A stretch of 64,000 bases of DNA from JABWCE01 sp964617955 (GTDB lineage Bacteria; Bacteroidota; Bacteroidia; NS11-12g; UBA9320): NCBI GenBank assembly GCA_964617955.1, contig CAZTXB010000006.1, positions 1 through 64,000 on the forward strand, given 5' to 3'. This document shows, one piece after another, positions 52,369 to 59,877 of the stretch. Under the pieces are notes generated by a model that saw only the letters and a program-made list of their open reading frames with translations, ran no database searches and was not told the origin of the DNA. The translations under genes were made by a program, and so were the position numbers. Numbering within the stretch: the stretch's first letter is position 1; every line of letters begins with the position of its first letter.

Positions 52369-53058
52369 CTGAAGACCAAAATAAATATAGCCATCGATGG
52401 CCATTCCGGATGCGGAAAGGGTACCTTAGCAAAACAAATGGCTAGGTCGCTCGGTTATGTATTCGTCGACAGCGGGGCCATGTATCGCGCGGTAACCCTT
52501 TATCTCATGTGGAATCGCCTCACCCTTGAGAGCATTGACCAGAATCCCTCCTTCTTGAAAAATATTCAGATCAGTTTTAAATACAATGACGACGCCGATT
52601 TTTATGAAATCTACCTTAACAATATCCTGGTCGAAAATGAAATAAGAAGCATGGAAGTGTCGAATTATGTGAGTGAAGTCAGCACCAGCAAGGCCATTCG
52701 CGCTTTTTTAATTCAACAACAAAGAAAAATGGCCAAATCAAAAGGTGTGGTTATGGATGGCAGGGACATTGGCACCGTGGTTTTGCCCGACGCTGAACTC
52801 AAAATATTTATGACAGCAGATCCTTACATCCGCGCCCAAAGAAGATTTGAGGAAATGCTACACAAAAGGATTCCGGGAAGTTTTGAGGAAATATATGAAA
52901 ATCTAAAACTAAGGGATGATATGGACACCAATAGGGCCGAGAGCCCGCTTTTAAAAGCCGAGGATGCCATCATTTTGGATAATACCAATATGAGTAGAGA
53001 ACAACAAACTAAAGTCGCGATGTCATGGGCTAACGGTGTAATCGCCATTCAACAATAA
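52369..53058 (+). CDS. cmk: Cytidylate kinase with non-canonical start codon
   Basis: 229 aa if started at CTG 52369. The first ATG in frame (52438) lies after the essential P-loop GHSGCGKGT, which is encoded at about 52399-52425 together with the conserved INIAID strand. The frame is open back to TAA 52363, and no ATG, GTG or TTG occurs before the P-loop; CTG, ATA or AAG are the only choices. Later motifs are DSGAMYRAVTLYL, MDGRDIGTVVLPDA and RDDMDTNR. It phosphorylates CMP and dCMP. A sequencing slip upstream is the alternative. Confidence 0.88.
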   Translation: MKTKINIAIDGHSGCGKGTLAKQMARSLGYVFVDSGAMYRAVTLYLMWNRLTLESIDQNPSFLKNIQISFKYNDDADFYEIYLNNILVENEIRSMEVSNYVSEVSTSKAIRAFLIQQQRKMAKSKGVVMDGRDIGTVVLPDAELKIFMTADPYIRAQRRFEEMLHKRIPGSFEEIYENLKLRDDMDTNRAESPLLKAEDAIILDNTNMSREQQTKVAMSWANGVIAIQQ

Positions 53059-53173
53059 GGGCCTGATGCTCTGCTAAGACCTGCTCAGTTGTTATTAGCA
53101 AGCTCACCCGGAGCTGAATCCAACGCCAATCTTCGACACAATTTTCTTATTTTGATGTAACGTTACCTTTCTG

Positions 53174-53181
53174 TAAATTTG
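53174..53181 (+). promoter_or_regulatory. Promoter -7 element of the vapBC-type pair
   Basis: TAAATTTG, then TATA, then the ATG at 53186 (4-nt gap). TTTTG near 53151 sits at a suitable distance for the -33 element. Confidence 0.55.
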
Positions 53182-53185
53182 TATA

Positions 53186-53389
53186 ATGACTAATACGACT
53201 CTAAACATAGAGATAAACTCTTTACCTTTAGAACTGAGAAATGAGGTTGCTGATTTTGTTGCGTTTTTAAAGAAAAAAACAAAGACAAAATCAAGACTTA
53301 AATCTCGTGAATTTGGTTTTGCTGAAGGAAAGATTGTACTTTCAGATGACTTCGATGCACCATTGGAAGATTTTAAGAAATATACTTAG
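53186..53389 (+). CDS. DUF2281-family antitoxin (VapB-like)
   Basis: 67 aa. The N-terminal LNIEINSLPLELRNEVADFV followed by AFLKKKT matches the DUF2281 pattern, and the C-terminal segment (FGFAEGKIVLSDDFDAPLED) is the usual toxin-binding tail. The stop overlaps the GTG start of the PIN-domain toxin (TAGTG). The probable leaderless start and close coupling are typical of a self-regulated TA pair. No long flanking duplication was found around this module. Confidence 0.88.
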   Translation: MTNTTLNIEINSLPLELRNEVADFVAFLKKKTKTKSRLKSREFGFAEGKIVLSDDFDAPLEDFKKYT

Positions 53390-53775
53390 TGGCATATATT
53401 CTAGATTCTCATACTCTTCTTTGGTTTGTTTCAGGTGACAAGAAATTACCAAAATCTGTTAAGGAGATTATTAAAGATATCAAACAACCCTGTTTTATAA
53501 GTGCAGCAAGTCTCTGGGAAATAACCATAAAGCAGCAGATAGGAAAGTTAATCTTAGAAATTTCTCTCAAAGAATTATTTGAATTTATAGACAGAAATCA
53601 AATTGAGATAATCCCTATTAATTTTGATCATCTTCAAAAATTGGCCAAATTACCAATACATCATAGTGACCCATTCGATCGAATGATAATTTCAAAAGCC
53701 ATCACTGAAGATTTAATTGTTATTACGCGTGATAAAGAGTTTGAAAAATACAAGGTGAATCTTATATGGAGATAA
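53389..53775 (+). CDS. vapC: PIN-domain ribonuclease toxin (VapC family)
   Basis: 128 aa, GTG start. The acidic residues of the PIN nuclease are visible: Asp in AYILDSHTLLWF, Glu in SLWEITIK, and the Asp pair in HHSDPFDRMIISKA with a further Asp in ITRDKEF. VapC toxins cut tRNA or rRNA. It is coupled to the DUF2281 antitoxin by a one-base overlap. Confidence 0.93.
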   Translation: MAYILDSHTLLWFVSGDKKLPKSVKEIIKDIKQPCFISAASLWEITIKQQIGKLILEISLKELFEFIDRNQIEIIPINFDHLQKLAKLPIHHSDPFDRMIISKAITEDLIVITRDKEFEKYKVNLIWR

Positions 53776-53947
53776 GTCGCCTCTAAATAACAAAGGGCAA
53801 TTGCGCAATGCGGGTTTTGTGGTTTGGTTAGCTATGGTTTTCCTTCTACCTTCGCGTTAGGGGAAGACATTACGGATTCAAAATCCGCACCTCGCAAGCC
53901 CTCGACCGTTATAAACTTCTGAAAAAAAAGGGTTGAGAAAAGAAATT
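53776..53947. repeat. Intergenic region with small palindrome
   Basis: Contains CGGATTCAAAATCCG (53873-53887) within a TTACGGATTC...CCGCACCTCG setting that I recall as a scattered short repeat in Bacteroidota. No gene is seen. Confidence 0.35.
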
Positions 53948-54343
53948 CTATTTAATGTTTCTTTTTGTGATCACCTTCTGAAACATTCGGCTCAAAACAA
54001 GTTCAGAAAGTTGGTGAAAATAAAAATCCCCATCGCTTAATTCACGAAATTTAGTTTGATTAATATCAACCCGGTAAATTAAATGCATGAAACGGGTCTT
54101 GCCATAGGTCGAAATTTTTGCCAAATAATCGGCCAAATCTCTTCGCATTAATTCAAGAAACTCTACACTTCCGGCATCAGCCTCTGCCATTCTGTAATCA
54201 AAACCGGTATCTTTTTCCAACTGAACAATGATTTCATTCAAGATTTCTTGCTTCTCCCGATGAGTTAAGATTTGAGCGTTAAAAACTAGTTTTTCCAATG
54301 ATATAACCCTGCTTACAAAGCTATAAAAATTTGGTGCTTTCAA
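53948..54343 (-). CDS. Uncharacterised conserved-looking protein
   Basis: 131 aa, predicted largely helical and charged (EKLVFNAQILTHREKQEILN, then SVEFLELMRRDLADYL). No signal peptide, membrane helix or known motif is seen. It is divergent from tag; the two starts are 33 bp apart, so they share a control region. I do not recognise a family. Confidence 0.65.
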   Translation of the reverse strand: MKAPNFYSFVSRVISLEKLVFNAQILTHREKQEILNEIIVQLEKDTGFDYRMAEADAGSVEFLELMRRDLADYLAKISTYGKTRFMHLIYRVDINQTKFRELSDGDFYFHQLSELVLSRMFQKVITKRNIK

Positions 54344-54364
54344 GCTTTAATAATAACAATTGGC

Positions 54365-54372
54365 TAAATTTG
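54365..54372 (+). promoter_or_regulatory. tag promoter, -7 element
   Basis: TAAATTTG, then TTGT, then the ATG at 54377 (4-nt gap). Confidence 0.5.
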
Positions 54373-54376
54373 TTGT

Positions 54377-54943
54377 ATGCAAAATGTAATTCGCTGCGCA
54401 TGGTGTGAAAAGGATGACTTGTATCGTAATTATCACGACGATGAATGGGGAAGGCCTTCATACAGCGACGAGCATCTTTTTGAGCATTTGATTTTAGAAA
54501 CCTTTCAAGCCGGACTGAGTTGGTACACCATCCTATCAAAAAGGGAAAATTTCAGAGTTGCTTTTGATGGCTTTGATATGCAAAAAATCGCAGAGTACCA
54601 GAATGAAAAGGTTGAGCAACTCATGAACAATGCCGGAATTATTAGAAGCCGAGCAAAAATTTTGGCAGCCATCAACAACGCCAAACTCAGCCTGGCATGT
54701 ATTAAGGAATTTGGGAGTTTGTCGAAATATCTGTGGCAATTTACCGACCACAAAGTCATTAAAAATAAGCTTGCCGACATGAAGGATTTTCCGGTTACTT
54801 CACCCCAAAGCGATGCCATGGCTAAGGATATGAAAAAACGCGGTTTCAAATTTATTGGCAGCACTACCTGTTATGCCTATATGCAAGCCGTTGGGATGGT
54901 GAATGATCACCTTCAATCTTGTTTTTTATATCATAAAATTTAA
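54377..54943 (+). CDS. tag: DNA-3-methyladenine glycosylase I
   Basis: 188 aa. Starts IRCAWCEKDDLYRNYHDDEW with the zinc-site cysteine; LILETFQAGLSWYTIL and FKFIGSTTCYAYMQAVGMVNDH complete the family signature, the last two segments holding further zinc ligands. It removes 3-methyladenine from DNA in base excision repair. It is a single gene with a probable leaderless start. Confidence 0.97.
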   Translation: MQNVIRCAWCEKDDLYRNYHDDEWGRPSYSDEHLFEHLILETFQAGLSWYTILSKRENFRVAFDGFDMQKIAEYQNEKVEQLMNNAGIIRSRAKILAAINNAKLSLACIKEFGSLSKYLWQFTDHKVIKNKLADMKDFPVTSPQSDAMAKDMKKRGFKFIGSTTCYAYMQAVGMVNDHLQSCFLYHKI

Positions 54944-54985
54944 GGTAACATTTCTTATGCGAAATTAGTTATAGTCTTAAGCTCA

Positions 54986-55699
54986 TTGTTTTTTAAAATA
55001 CGATACAACCTTAATCTTTTAACACAGGCCTTTATTTGCCTGTTTATCTTGATTTTGTTTAAAAGCAGTGCCAGCGGCCAGGCAATTACTTTCAAGGCCT
55101 GGCTTTATGAGGCCGACAGTTTTACCAGAGTGCCCTTCGCTGTGGTAAGTATTAAAAATAAAACAGTGGCAACCACCTCAGATGAAACAGGATATTTCGA
55201 GCTTCCCTGTAACATCAACGACACCTTGGTTGTTGGACACATCACTTACGTTCGCTCCTACCTGCCTATCAAAAAACTTCGCGACTCCTCGCAGGGAAAA
55301 ATTAAAATTTACCTTTATAGGAAGGACGTTGAACTTGTGCCGGTTACCATAAGTGGTCGCAGGCTTAGTCAGGAAAAAAAAGAAGAATATCAACACCATT
55401 TGGATAGGGTGAGACCAACCCTTTCAAGTCCCATTTCAGCTATTTATGAAAACCTGAGTCGACGAGGCAAGGAACGCTCTAAAATGGACGAAATTTATTC
55501 TGCACTCCTCTTGCGCGATCAGCTGGAAATGAGGCTTCCGCCACGAAAATTATTTCTCATCACCGGTGACCGATCGGTCAAACTGGATGATTTGCTCGTG
55601 CTTTGTCCTGTAGACAGCTACTTTGTAATGTATGCCAGCGATTATGCCTTCTTTGCGTTTTTTAGCCATTGCTGGGATGAGTACAAAAAAAGGAGATAG
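54986..55699 (+). CDS. Exported protein with carboxypeptidase-regulatory-like domain
   Basis: 237 aa from TTG 54986. A signal peptide or anchor (LTQAFICLFILILFKSSASG) precedes a beta-sandwich of the CarboxypepD_reg-like type (VPFAVVSIKNKTVATTSDET, GYFELPC), the module found at the N-terminus of TonB-dependent receptors. The rest (from residue 115 or so) is of unknown fold and ends near an aromatic stretch. No receptor follows, so it acts alone or is a truncated relative. Confidence 0.75.
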   Translation: MFFKIRYNLNLLTQAFICLFILILFKSSASGQAITFKAWLYEADSFTRVPFAVVSIKNKTVATTSDETGYFELPCNINDTLVVGHITYVRSYLPIKKLRDSSQGKIKIYLYRKDVELVPVTISGRRLSQEKKEEYQHHLDRVRPTLSSPISAIYENLSRRGKERSKMDEIYSALLLRDQLEMRLPPRKLFLITGDRSVKLDDLLVLCPVDSYFVMYASDYAFFAFFSHCWDEYKKRR

Positions 55700-55920
55700 A
55701 AGGGAATTAGGAATTGGGAATTAGGAATTTTAATTGATGAGTTATGAATGGGCAAGGGGGACAGTGGGTTGAAACAAACGGCAACAAGTTAATACTACAA
55801 CTAAAAGCAGACATCAAAGTCCATCCACTACCCCATAGAAAAAATCTCCTCATTGCCGTCGGTTTTAACCGACGGAAAGAAAAGTAGGAAAGAAAGGAAT
55901 TTATTCCTAAATCATCTTCT
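55700..55920. repeat. Short repeats and palindrome
   Basis: Right after the stop codon, GGAATTAGGAATTGGGAATT and neighbours form a degenerate tandem repeat (about 55704-55730). Further on, CCGTCGGTTTTAACCGACGG (55856-55875) is a near-perfect palindrome that could be a bidirectional terminator or a scattered repeat. No gene seen in these 220 bp. Confidence 0.5.
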
Positions 55921-56481
55921 TCAATGCCAGCGGTCGGCAACTTTTAGGCTGTAGTTCACAAAATCAATTAACCCTTTGTCAAACTCCATATTTCCCAGGG
56001 AATTTCCCTCCTCATCTAAAACTGAGGCTATAAATTTCGCTTCAAACTTCTTTGGACTGGTAATGGAATCCATGTTAAACACGTTTAAAATTTTGTCGAA
56101 AAGATAGCTTAATTGGATGGTAGGCATGCGTCCGCCGCCGCCAGATGATACCCCTCCAAAGGCAAAAACCGTGTTGTTAAAAATTTGAATATGCTTTTTA
56201 TTGGCCAATTGATGCACCATGTTGATCAATTCGGCCGATGGAAACCAATTGTATTCGGGTGAGAGTACAAAAACCAGTTGAGACTCCCTGAGAGCGGTTA
56301 ACAATTCCAGTTGAAAAGGTGTAAGATTTTCCTCATCCACATCGCCCCGATTGGGGAAAGGAATATCGTAATTTACAAAATCTATGACTTGTGCCTCCGG
56401 TATGAGTTTGGCTATGGCCTTAGCCAAACGCATAGTCTTATTGTGTGGTCGCGACGAGCCCGATAATATGGAAATTTTCAA
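55921..56481 (-). CDS. NADPH-dependent FMN reductase-like flavoprotein
   Basis: 186 aa from TTG 56481 (starting KISILSGSSRP, the flavin-phosphate loop). The longer frame from an upstream ATG would lie inside the preceding gene. SPEYNWFPSAELINMVHQL and FGGVSSGGGGRM are the other flavodoxin-like segments. Related enzymes reduce FMN, quinones or azo dyes; the substrate is unknown. The TTG is 2 bp after the stop of the upstream gene, so the two are coupled. Confidence 0.8.
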   Translation of the reverse strand: MKISILSGSSRPHNKTMRLAKAIAKLIPEAQVIDFVNYDIPFPNRGDVDEENLTPFQLELLTALRESQLVFVLSPEYNWFPSAELINMVHQLANKKHIQIFNNTVFAFGGVSSGGGGRMPTIQLSYLFDKILNVFNMDSITSPKKFEAKFIASVLDEEGNSLGNMEFDKGLIDFVNYSLKVADRWH

Positions 56482-56483
56482 AA

Positions 56484-57026
56484 TCAGATCTGGGGTTGTG
56501 TGGCTTGAAGCAGTCTCAATATATTCCGATAATTGCGTCCAAAATCTAAAAATATATACGATTGACACGGTTTGCTTTCAAATTCCAATTCGGTGGTTCC
56601 ATCTCCCCGGTCGATACAATGCAAACTTACCTCATCAGTGAGGATTAGGTTTTTAACCACAAATGTGATGGAATCGGACGATTGGTTCTTTAATTTCCAG
56701 AATGGCTTTTGAGATAATCGCGTCACTGCATTGTGAATTACCGCAGCTGTTGGTTGTGGCGTCACAACCTTGTGAACCTGGTTGGATTTGAGATAATACT
56801 TCAAATCTATCTTTTCAAAATTGGCAAATGAAAAAGCATTGGCAACAGCGAATGGCATGGCCAATGCCACTGAAAAAAACAAAACGCGGATAAAGGCAAT
56901 TTCCTCAGTTTGAAATTTATACTTTAACAATTGAGATAAAAAAACCAATGGCATAAATACCAGTATGACAGCGATATATTGAAAAAAAATGGCGGTGAGT
57001 TTAAATAGAAAACGGTTGGGTTCCAT
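56484..57026 (-). CDS. Uncharacterised membrane protein
   Basis: 180 aa. Two hydrophobic segments (ITAIFFQYIAVILVF-like, residues about 10-32, and VLFFSVALAMPFAVANAFSF, about 48-67) are followed by a soluble C-terminal domain with beta character (SDSITFVVKNLILTDEVSLH). I recognise no family. It is followed directly by the FMN reductase-like gene. Confidence 0.65.
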   Translation of the reverse strand: MEPNRFLFKLTAIFFQYIAVILVFMPLVFLSQLLKYKFQTEEIAFIRVLFFSVALAMPFAVANAFSFANFEKIDLKYYLKSNQVHKVVTPQPTAAVIHNAVTRLSQKPFWKLKNQSSDSITFVVKNLILTDEVSLHCIDRGDGTTELEFESKPCQSYIFLDFGRNYRNILRLLQATQPQI

Positions 57027-57204
57027 GCTAATGAATAAACGATTGTATAGGGATATTGTTCAAGGTGCAAACCAACAATTTAAAAATGAAATTAATACCA
57101 AGATTGTGAAATTTTATAAAATCTCTCTATTCGCCCGCTTTGCCAATAAACTAACCGAATACTATACTGTAGAATCTTTCTGAGATAATTTCATTTTTTT
57201 TAAA

Positions 57205-57212
57205 TAATTTCG
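57205..57212 (+). promoter_or_regulatory. Possible promoter of the 3-HAO gene
   Basis: TAATTTCG, one base from the TAnnTTTG consensus, 19 nt before the ATG at 57232. Confidence 0.3.
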
Positions 57213-57231
57213 ATTTTTTAAAATTATTGAC

Positions 57232-57762
57232 ATGAGTGTACGACGCCCCTTTAACATCAATCAATGGATTGCCGAAAACCGCCACGAAATGAAGCCGCCG
57301 GTTGGAAACCGAAACCTGTATACCGAAGCCGGTGACTTTATTGTGATGATGGTTGCCGGGCCAAATGCCCGAAAGGACTATCATTACAATGAAACCGAGG
57401 AGTTATTTTATCAACTTGAAGGGGATGTAAGTGTAAAAATTCAGGAAAACGGGAAGTCAGTCGAAATAGAAATTAAGGAAGGAGAAATGTTTTTATTGCC
57501 TGCCAAAACTCCCCACTCGCCAAATAGACCAGCCAATACTATGGGCCTGGTTATTGAGGTGAAAAGAGCCGACAGAGAAATGATTGACGGACTGTTATGG
57601 TATTGTGAAAAATGCAATACCAAACTTCATGAAACCTATTTTGTGCTTAACGACATTGAGAAAGATTTCTTTCCCCGCTTTAAAGAGTTTTATGCCTCCG
57701 AAGAACTGAGGACTTGCAAACATTGCGGACACATGATGGAAACGGACCCCAGGTTTGGGTAA
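57232..57762 (+). CDS. 3-hydroxyanthranilate 3,4-dioxygenase
   Basis: 176 aa cupin enzyme that opens the ring of 3-hydroxyanthranilate to 2-amino-3-carboxymuconate semialdehyde. The iron ligands and substrate arginines lie in NARKDYHYNETEELFYQLEG and TPHSPNRP. The C-terminal rubredoxin-like Cys4 site (WYCEKCNTK, then CKHCGHMM) is the bacterial type. The product is the substrate of the ACMSD gene at 59878. Confidence 0.95.
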   Translation: MSVRRPFNINQWIAENRHEMKPPVGNRNLYTEAGDFIVMMVAGPNARKDYHYNETEELFYQLEGDVSVKIQENGKSVEIEIKEGEMFLLPAKTPHSPNRPANTMGLVIEVKRADREMIDGLLWYCEKCNTKLHETYFVLNDIEKDFFPRFKEFYASEELRTCKHCGHMMETDPRFG

Positions 57763-57806
57763 AAAGGTGAATTTGAAATGGATTTTTAGCCAAATTCAAA
57801 GATCAT

Positions 57807-58586
57807 TTACCTCAAGTATAAAATTTTTCCCGTTTTATTAAGGCCTTTAACTGTAAATACCCTATAAAAGTACATGCCCTTAGGTAATAAAACTAAACTT
57901 AATTGGGTGTTTGTTTTTACAAATGAATATCCGCCTAAAACTATTTTCCCATCGCTTTGAATTACCATCTTCTCGGCTCTGTCCCAATATTGGCTAATGT
58001 TGGTGGTTGTTATCCCGTTATTGCCAAAAGTGGTATCTATGTTCCCTTCCGAATCAAATCGAAGCAATGCGAATGAATAATCATTGCTCAAGCCTGAACA
58101 TCCGGCAATGAGTATTTTTCCATTGGGTAGAAGGGTCATGCATCGCGCCTCCTGATCTCCCGGGCCCAAATCAACCACTGTTCTTCCCTTGGCAAAAGAC
58201 TTATCCAGATTGCCATTTTTGTCGTAGCGCATTAAAATCATGTCCTTATCCTTGCCGTTGAAAGTATAGCCCGCTACCAATATTTTTCCGCTCCTTAGTA
58301 TGGTAACGGCAAAAAGTACATTATCGCCAGGCCCTATTTTTCCAACAATTTTTCCGTTGCCATTAAAATTTTTATCCAACACGCCATTCTTAAATCTTAA
58401 AATGATATAGTTCGGAAAATGGTGCCTGTCGATATAAGAGCTCCCAACCACCACCAGCTTGCTATCTTCCTGTAAGGCCATGCCATTTATTTTGTCGGCT
58501 ATGCCGCTTAAATTATTCACCGACAAGCCGAATTCACCAAAGGTAGAATCGATTTTTTGGGAAAAAATATTGGCAGTAAAACCCAT
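57807..58586 (-). CDS. Delta-60 repeat protein, damaged (frameshift and lost sorting-domain part)
   Basis: The open frame of 259 aa starts MGFTANIFSQKIDSTFGEFG and holds four delta-60-type repeats (for example GKILVAGYTFNGKDKDMILM). It ends in SLVLLPKGMYFYRVFTVKGL and TGKILYLR, the last strands of a type IX sorting domain; the front half of that domain is missing. Upstream, ATG 58618 encodes a good signal peptide (MKKISPMLSFLWVLLPIFF) in another frame, joined to this one by a single-base change in the six-A run at 58562-58567. It is probably a decaying secreted protein gene, unless the run is a sequencing error. Confidence 0.7.
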   Translation of the reverse strand: MGFTANIFSQKIDSTFGEFGLSVNNLSGIADKINGMALQEDSKLVVVGSSYIDRHHFPNYIILRFKNGVLDKNFNGNGKIVGKIGPGDNVLFAVTILRSGKILVAGYTFNGKDKDMILMRYDKNGNLDKSFAKGRTVVDLGPGDQEARCMTLLPNGKILIAGCSGLSNDYSFALLRFDSEGNIDTTFGNNGITTTNISQYWDRAEKMVIQSDGKIVLGGYSFVKTNTQLSLVLLPKGMYFYRVFTVKGLNKTGKILYLR

Positions 58587-58697
58587 AAAAAGGAAAGCAT
58601 TGGGCTGATTTTTTTCATTAAGTCTGGTTGTTTTATTTCAGATATTCAGTTGATTAATTTGGAATTATTAATATATATGGGACATATTTGGTGTCGA

Positions 58698-59327
58698 TTA
58701 AATAGAAATTAAAACTTTTAGGTTTCCAATTAAAAGATTATTTGCTGGTTTATACGTTGGTATGTTACTTGGCCATTGCAAATTGGGTTTATCAAAAAAA
58801 TGAAAATAACCAACATCTATTCCTAATGAAAAGAGATTGCTAATCTTATAACATGCACCTACTCCTGATCCTATACCAAAACTATTATACAAAGACCTGT
58901 CCTCTATTGTTTCCCAAAAATACTTTCTAACAAAAACCCCTTCACTTCCTTTTCTCCAATTTATATTGAATTCCCCAAAACAATAAAATTTTCTTTTTCG
59001 AATGATGGCTTTTTGGTAACCTATTGAAATCCTCTGAAATTTTGAAGCCAAAACTGAACCTTCAATCGGTTTTGAGTTAAATGTATTCCTAAACCATGAA
59101 TAGTTAAAATTGAGCTTGGAAACTTGGTTTATGTTATAACCAAATCCCAAGGAGGTTATTCCTGATAATCGAGTTCGGCTATTTTTATAGTTGTTCTCTA
59201 TATTTTTAGAAAATACCATAGCTGTATTTAAGCCTGGTTCAATCGATAAGTTACATTTTCTTTCAGAGGTGCTATCCCCAAAAAAGATTGCAGAAAAATT
59301 TAAAATTAAGCAGGTTAATGTTACCAT
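58698..59327 (-). CDS. Outer-membrane beta-barrel-like protein
   Basis: 209 aa. A hydrophobic start (MVTLTCLILNFSAIFFG) acts as a signal peptide. It is followed by alternating strands (FGYNINQVSKLNFNYSWF, FQRISIGYQKAI, KFYCFGEFNINW, SLGIDVGYFHFF) and ends in LLIGNLKVLISI. The pattern fits a small barrel; no specific family is recognised. Codon and base use are more AT-rich than the neighbours, which suggests recent arrival or weak constraint. Confidence 0.65.
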   Translation of the reverse strand: MVTLTCLILNFSAIFFGDSTSERKCNLSIEPGLNTAMVFSKNIENNYKNSRTRLSGITSLGFGYNINQVSKLNFNYSWFRNTFNSKPIEGSVLASKFQRISIGYQKAIIRKRKFYCFGEFNINWRKGSEGVFVRKYFWETIEDRSLYNSFGIGSGVGACYKISNLFSLGIDVGYFHFFDKPNLQWPSNIPTYKPANNLLIGNLKVLISI

Positions 59328-59877
59328 TTCTTTTTTATAACCAAACGAAAGGTTCTAAATAAATTAGTTGATTCAATTTTTGTATCACAATTTCCCATTG
59401 TAAACTATCACGTTTGAATTTGTAAATAAAAAACACTTCAGATTTAAGTTTTATACAATGCCTAGGCTAATTTTTATACTTATCAAAGTTTAATCATTTA
59501 TTTGGCAAATATGAATATATAGAGTCAGTAAGAAGTCATAATAAAATTACAAGTGCTGTGTTCGCTAATTCAAATTATCAATTGCAAAAAAAATTATGAT
59601 CCACATTTCGAGTATGGTTTAGTTTCTTAAAAAATTAAAATTTGATGAATTGTTCTTATTATGACCACATAATAAGAATTAGCCATTAGAACAGGTTGAT
59701 TTAATATTTCCAAAATTTGATTCACAAAATCACCCCAAACATCCATAATTTTGAAAAGATTTGATATATGAGGCCTAAGACCCCCTTTTTGATTTTAATC
59801 TTCGAAAAATTTCCTGAGGATAGTACTCAATATCACACCTTTAATTTACCAGGCTAAGCGCTAAAAATATAAAATCC
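59328..59877. other. Long AT-rich non-coding region with inverted repeat
   Basis: 550 bp without a gene. The only clear structure is a perfect 11-bp inverted repeat, TTCTTATTATG and CATAATAAGAA with a 4-nt loop (59653-59678). It lacks a T tract, so it is more likely a protein site or element remnant than a terminator. The ACMSD promoter must lie near its right end, but no good -7 match is seen. Confidence 0.5.

Noticed and set aside
53059..53947. Long direct repeats around the VapBC-type pair, as seen for the two other TA modules
   Set aside because: I compared the flanks with the ends of cmk and the gene at 53948 and found no duplication.
56989..57183. Possible 50-64 residue small protein between the membrane protein and 3-HAO genes
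   Set aside because: It overlaps the start of the minus-strand gene, has no clear promoter or ribosome site, and its composition is not distinctive. It could be real but cannot be supported.
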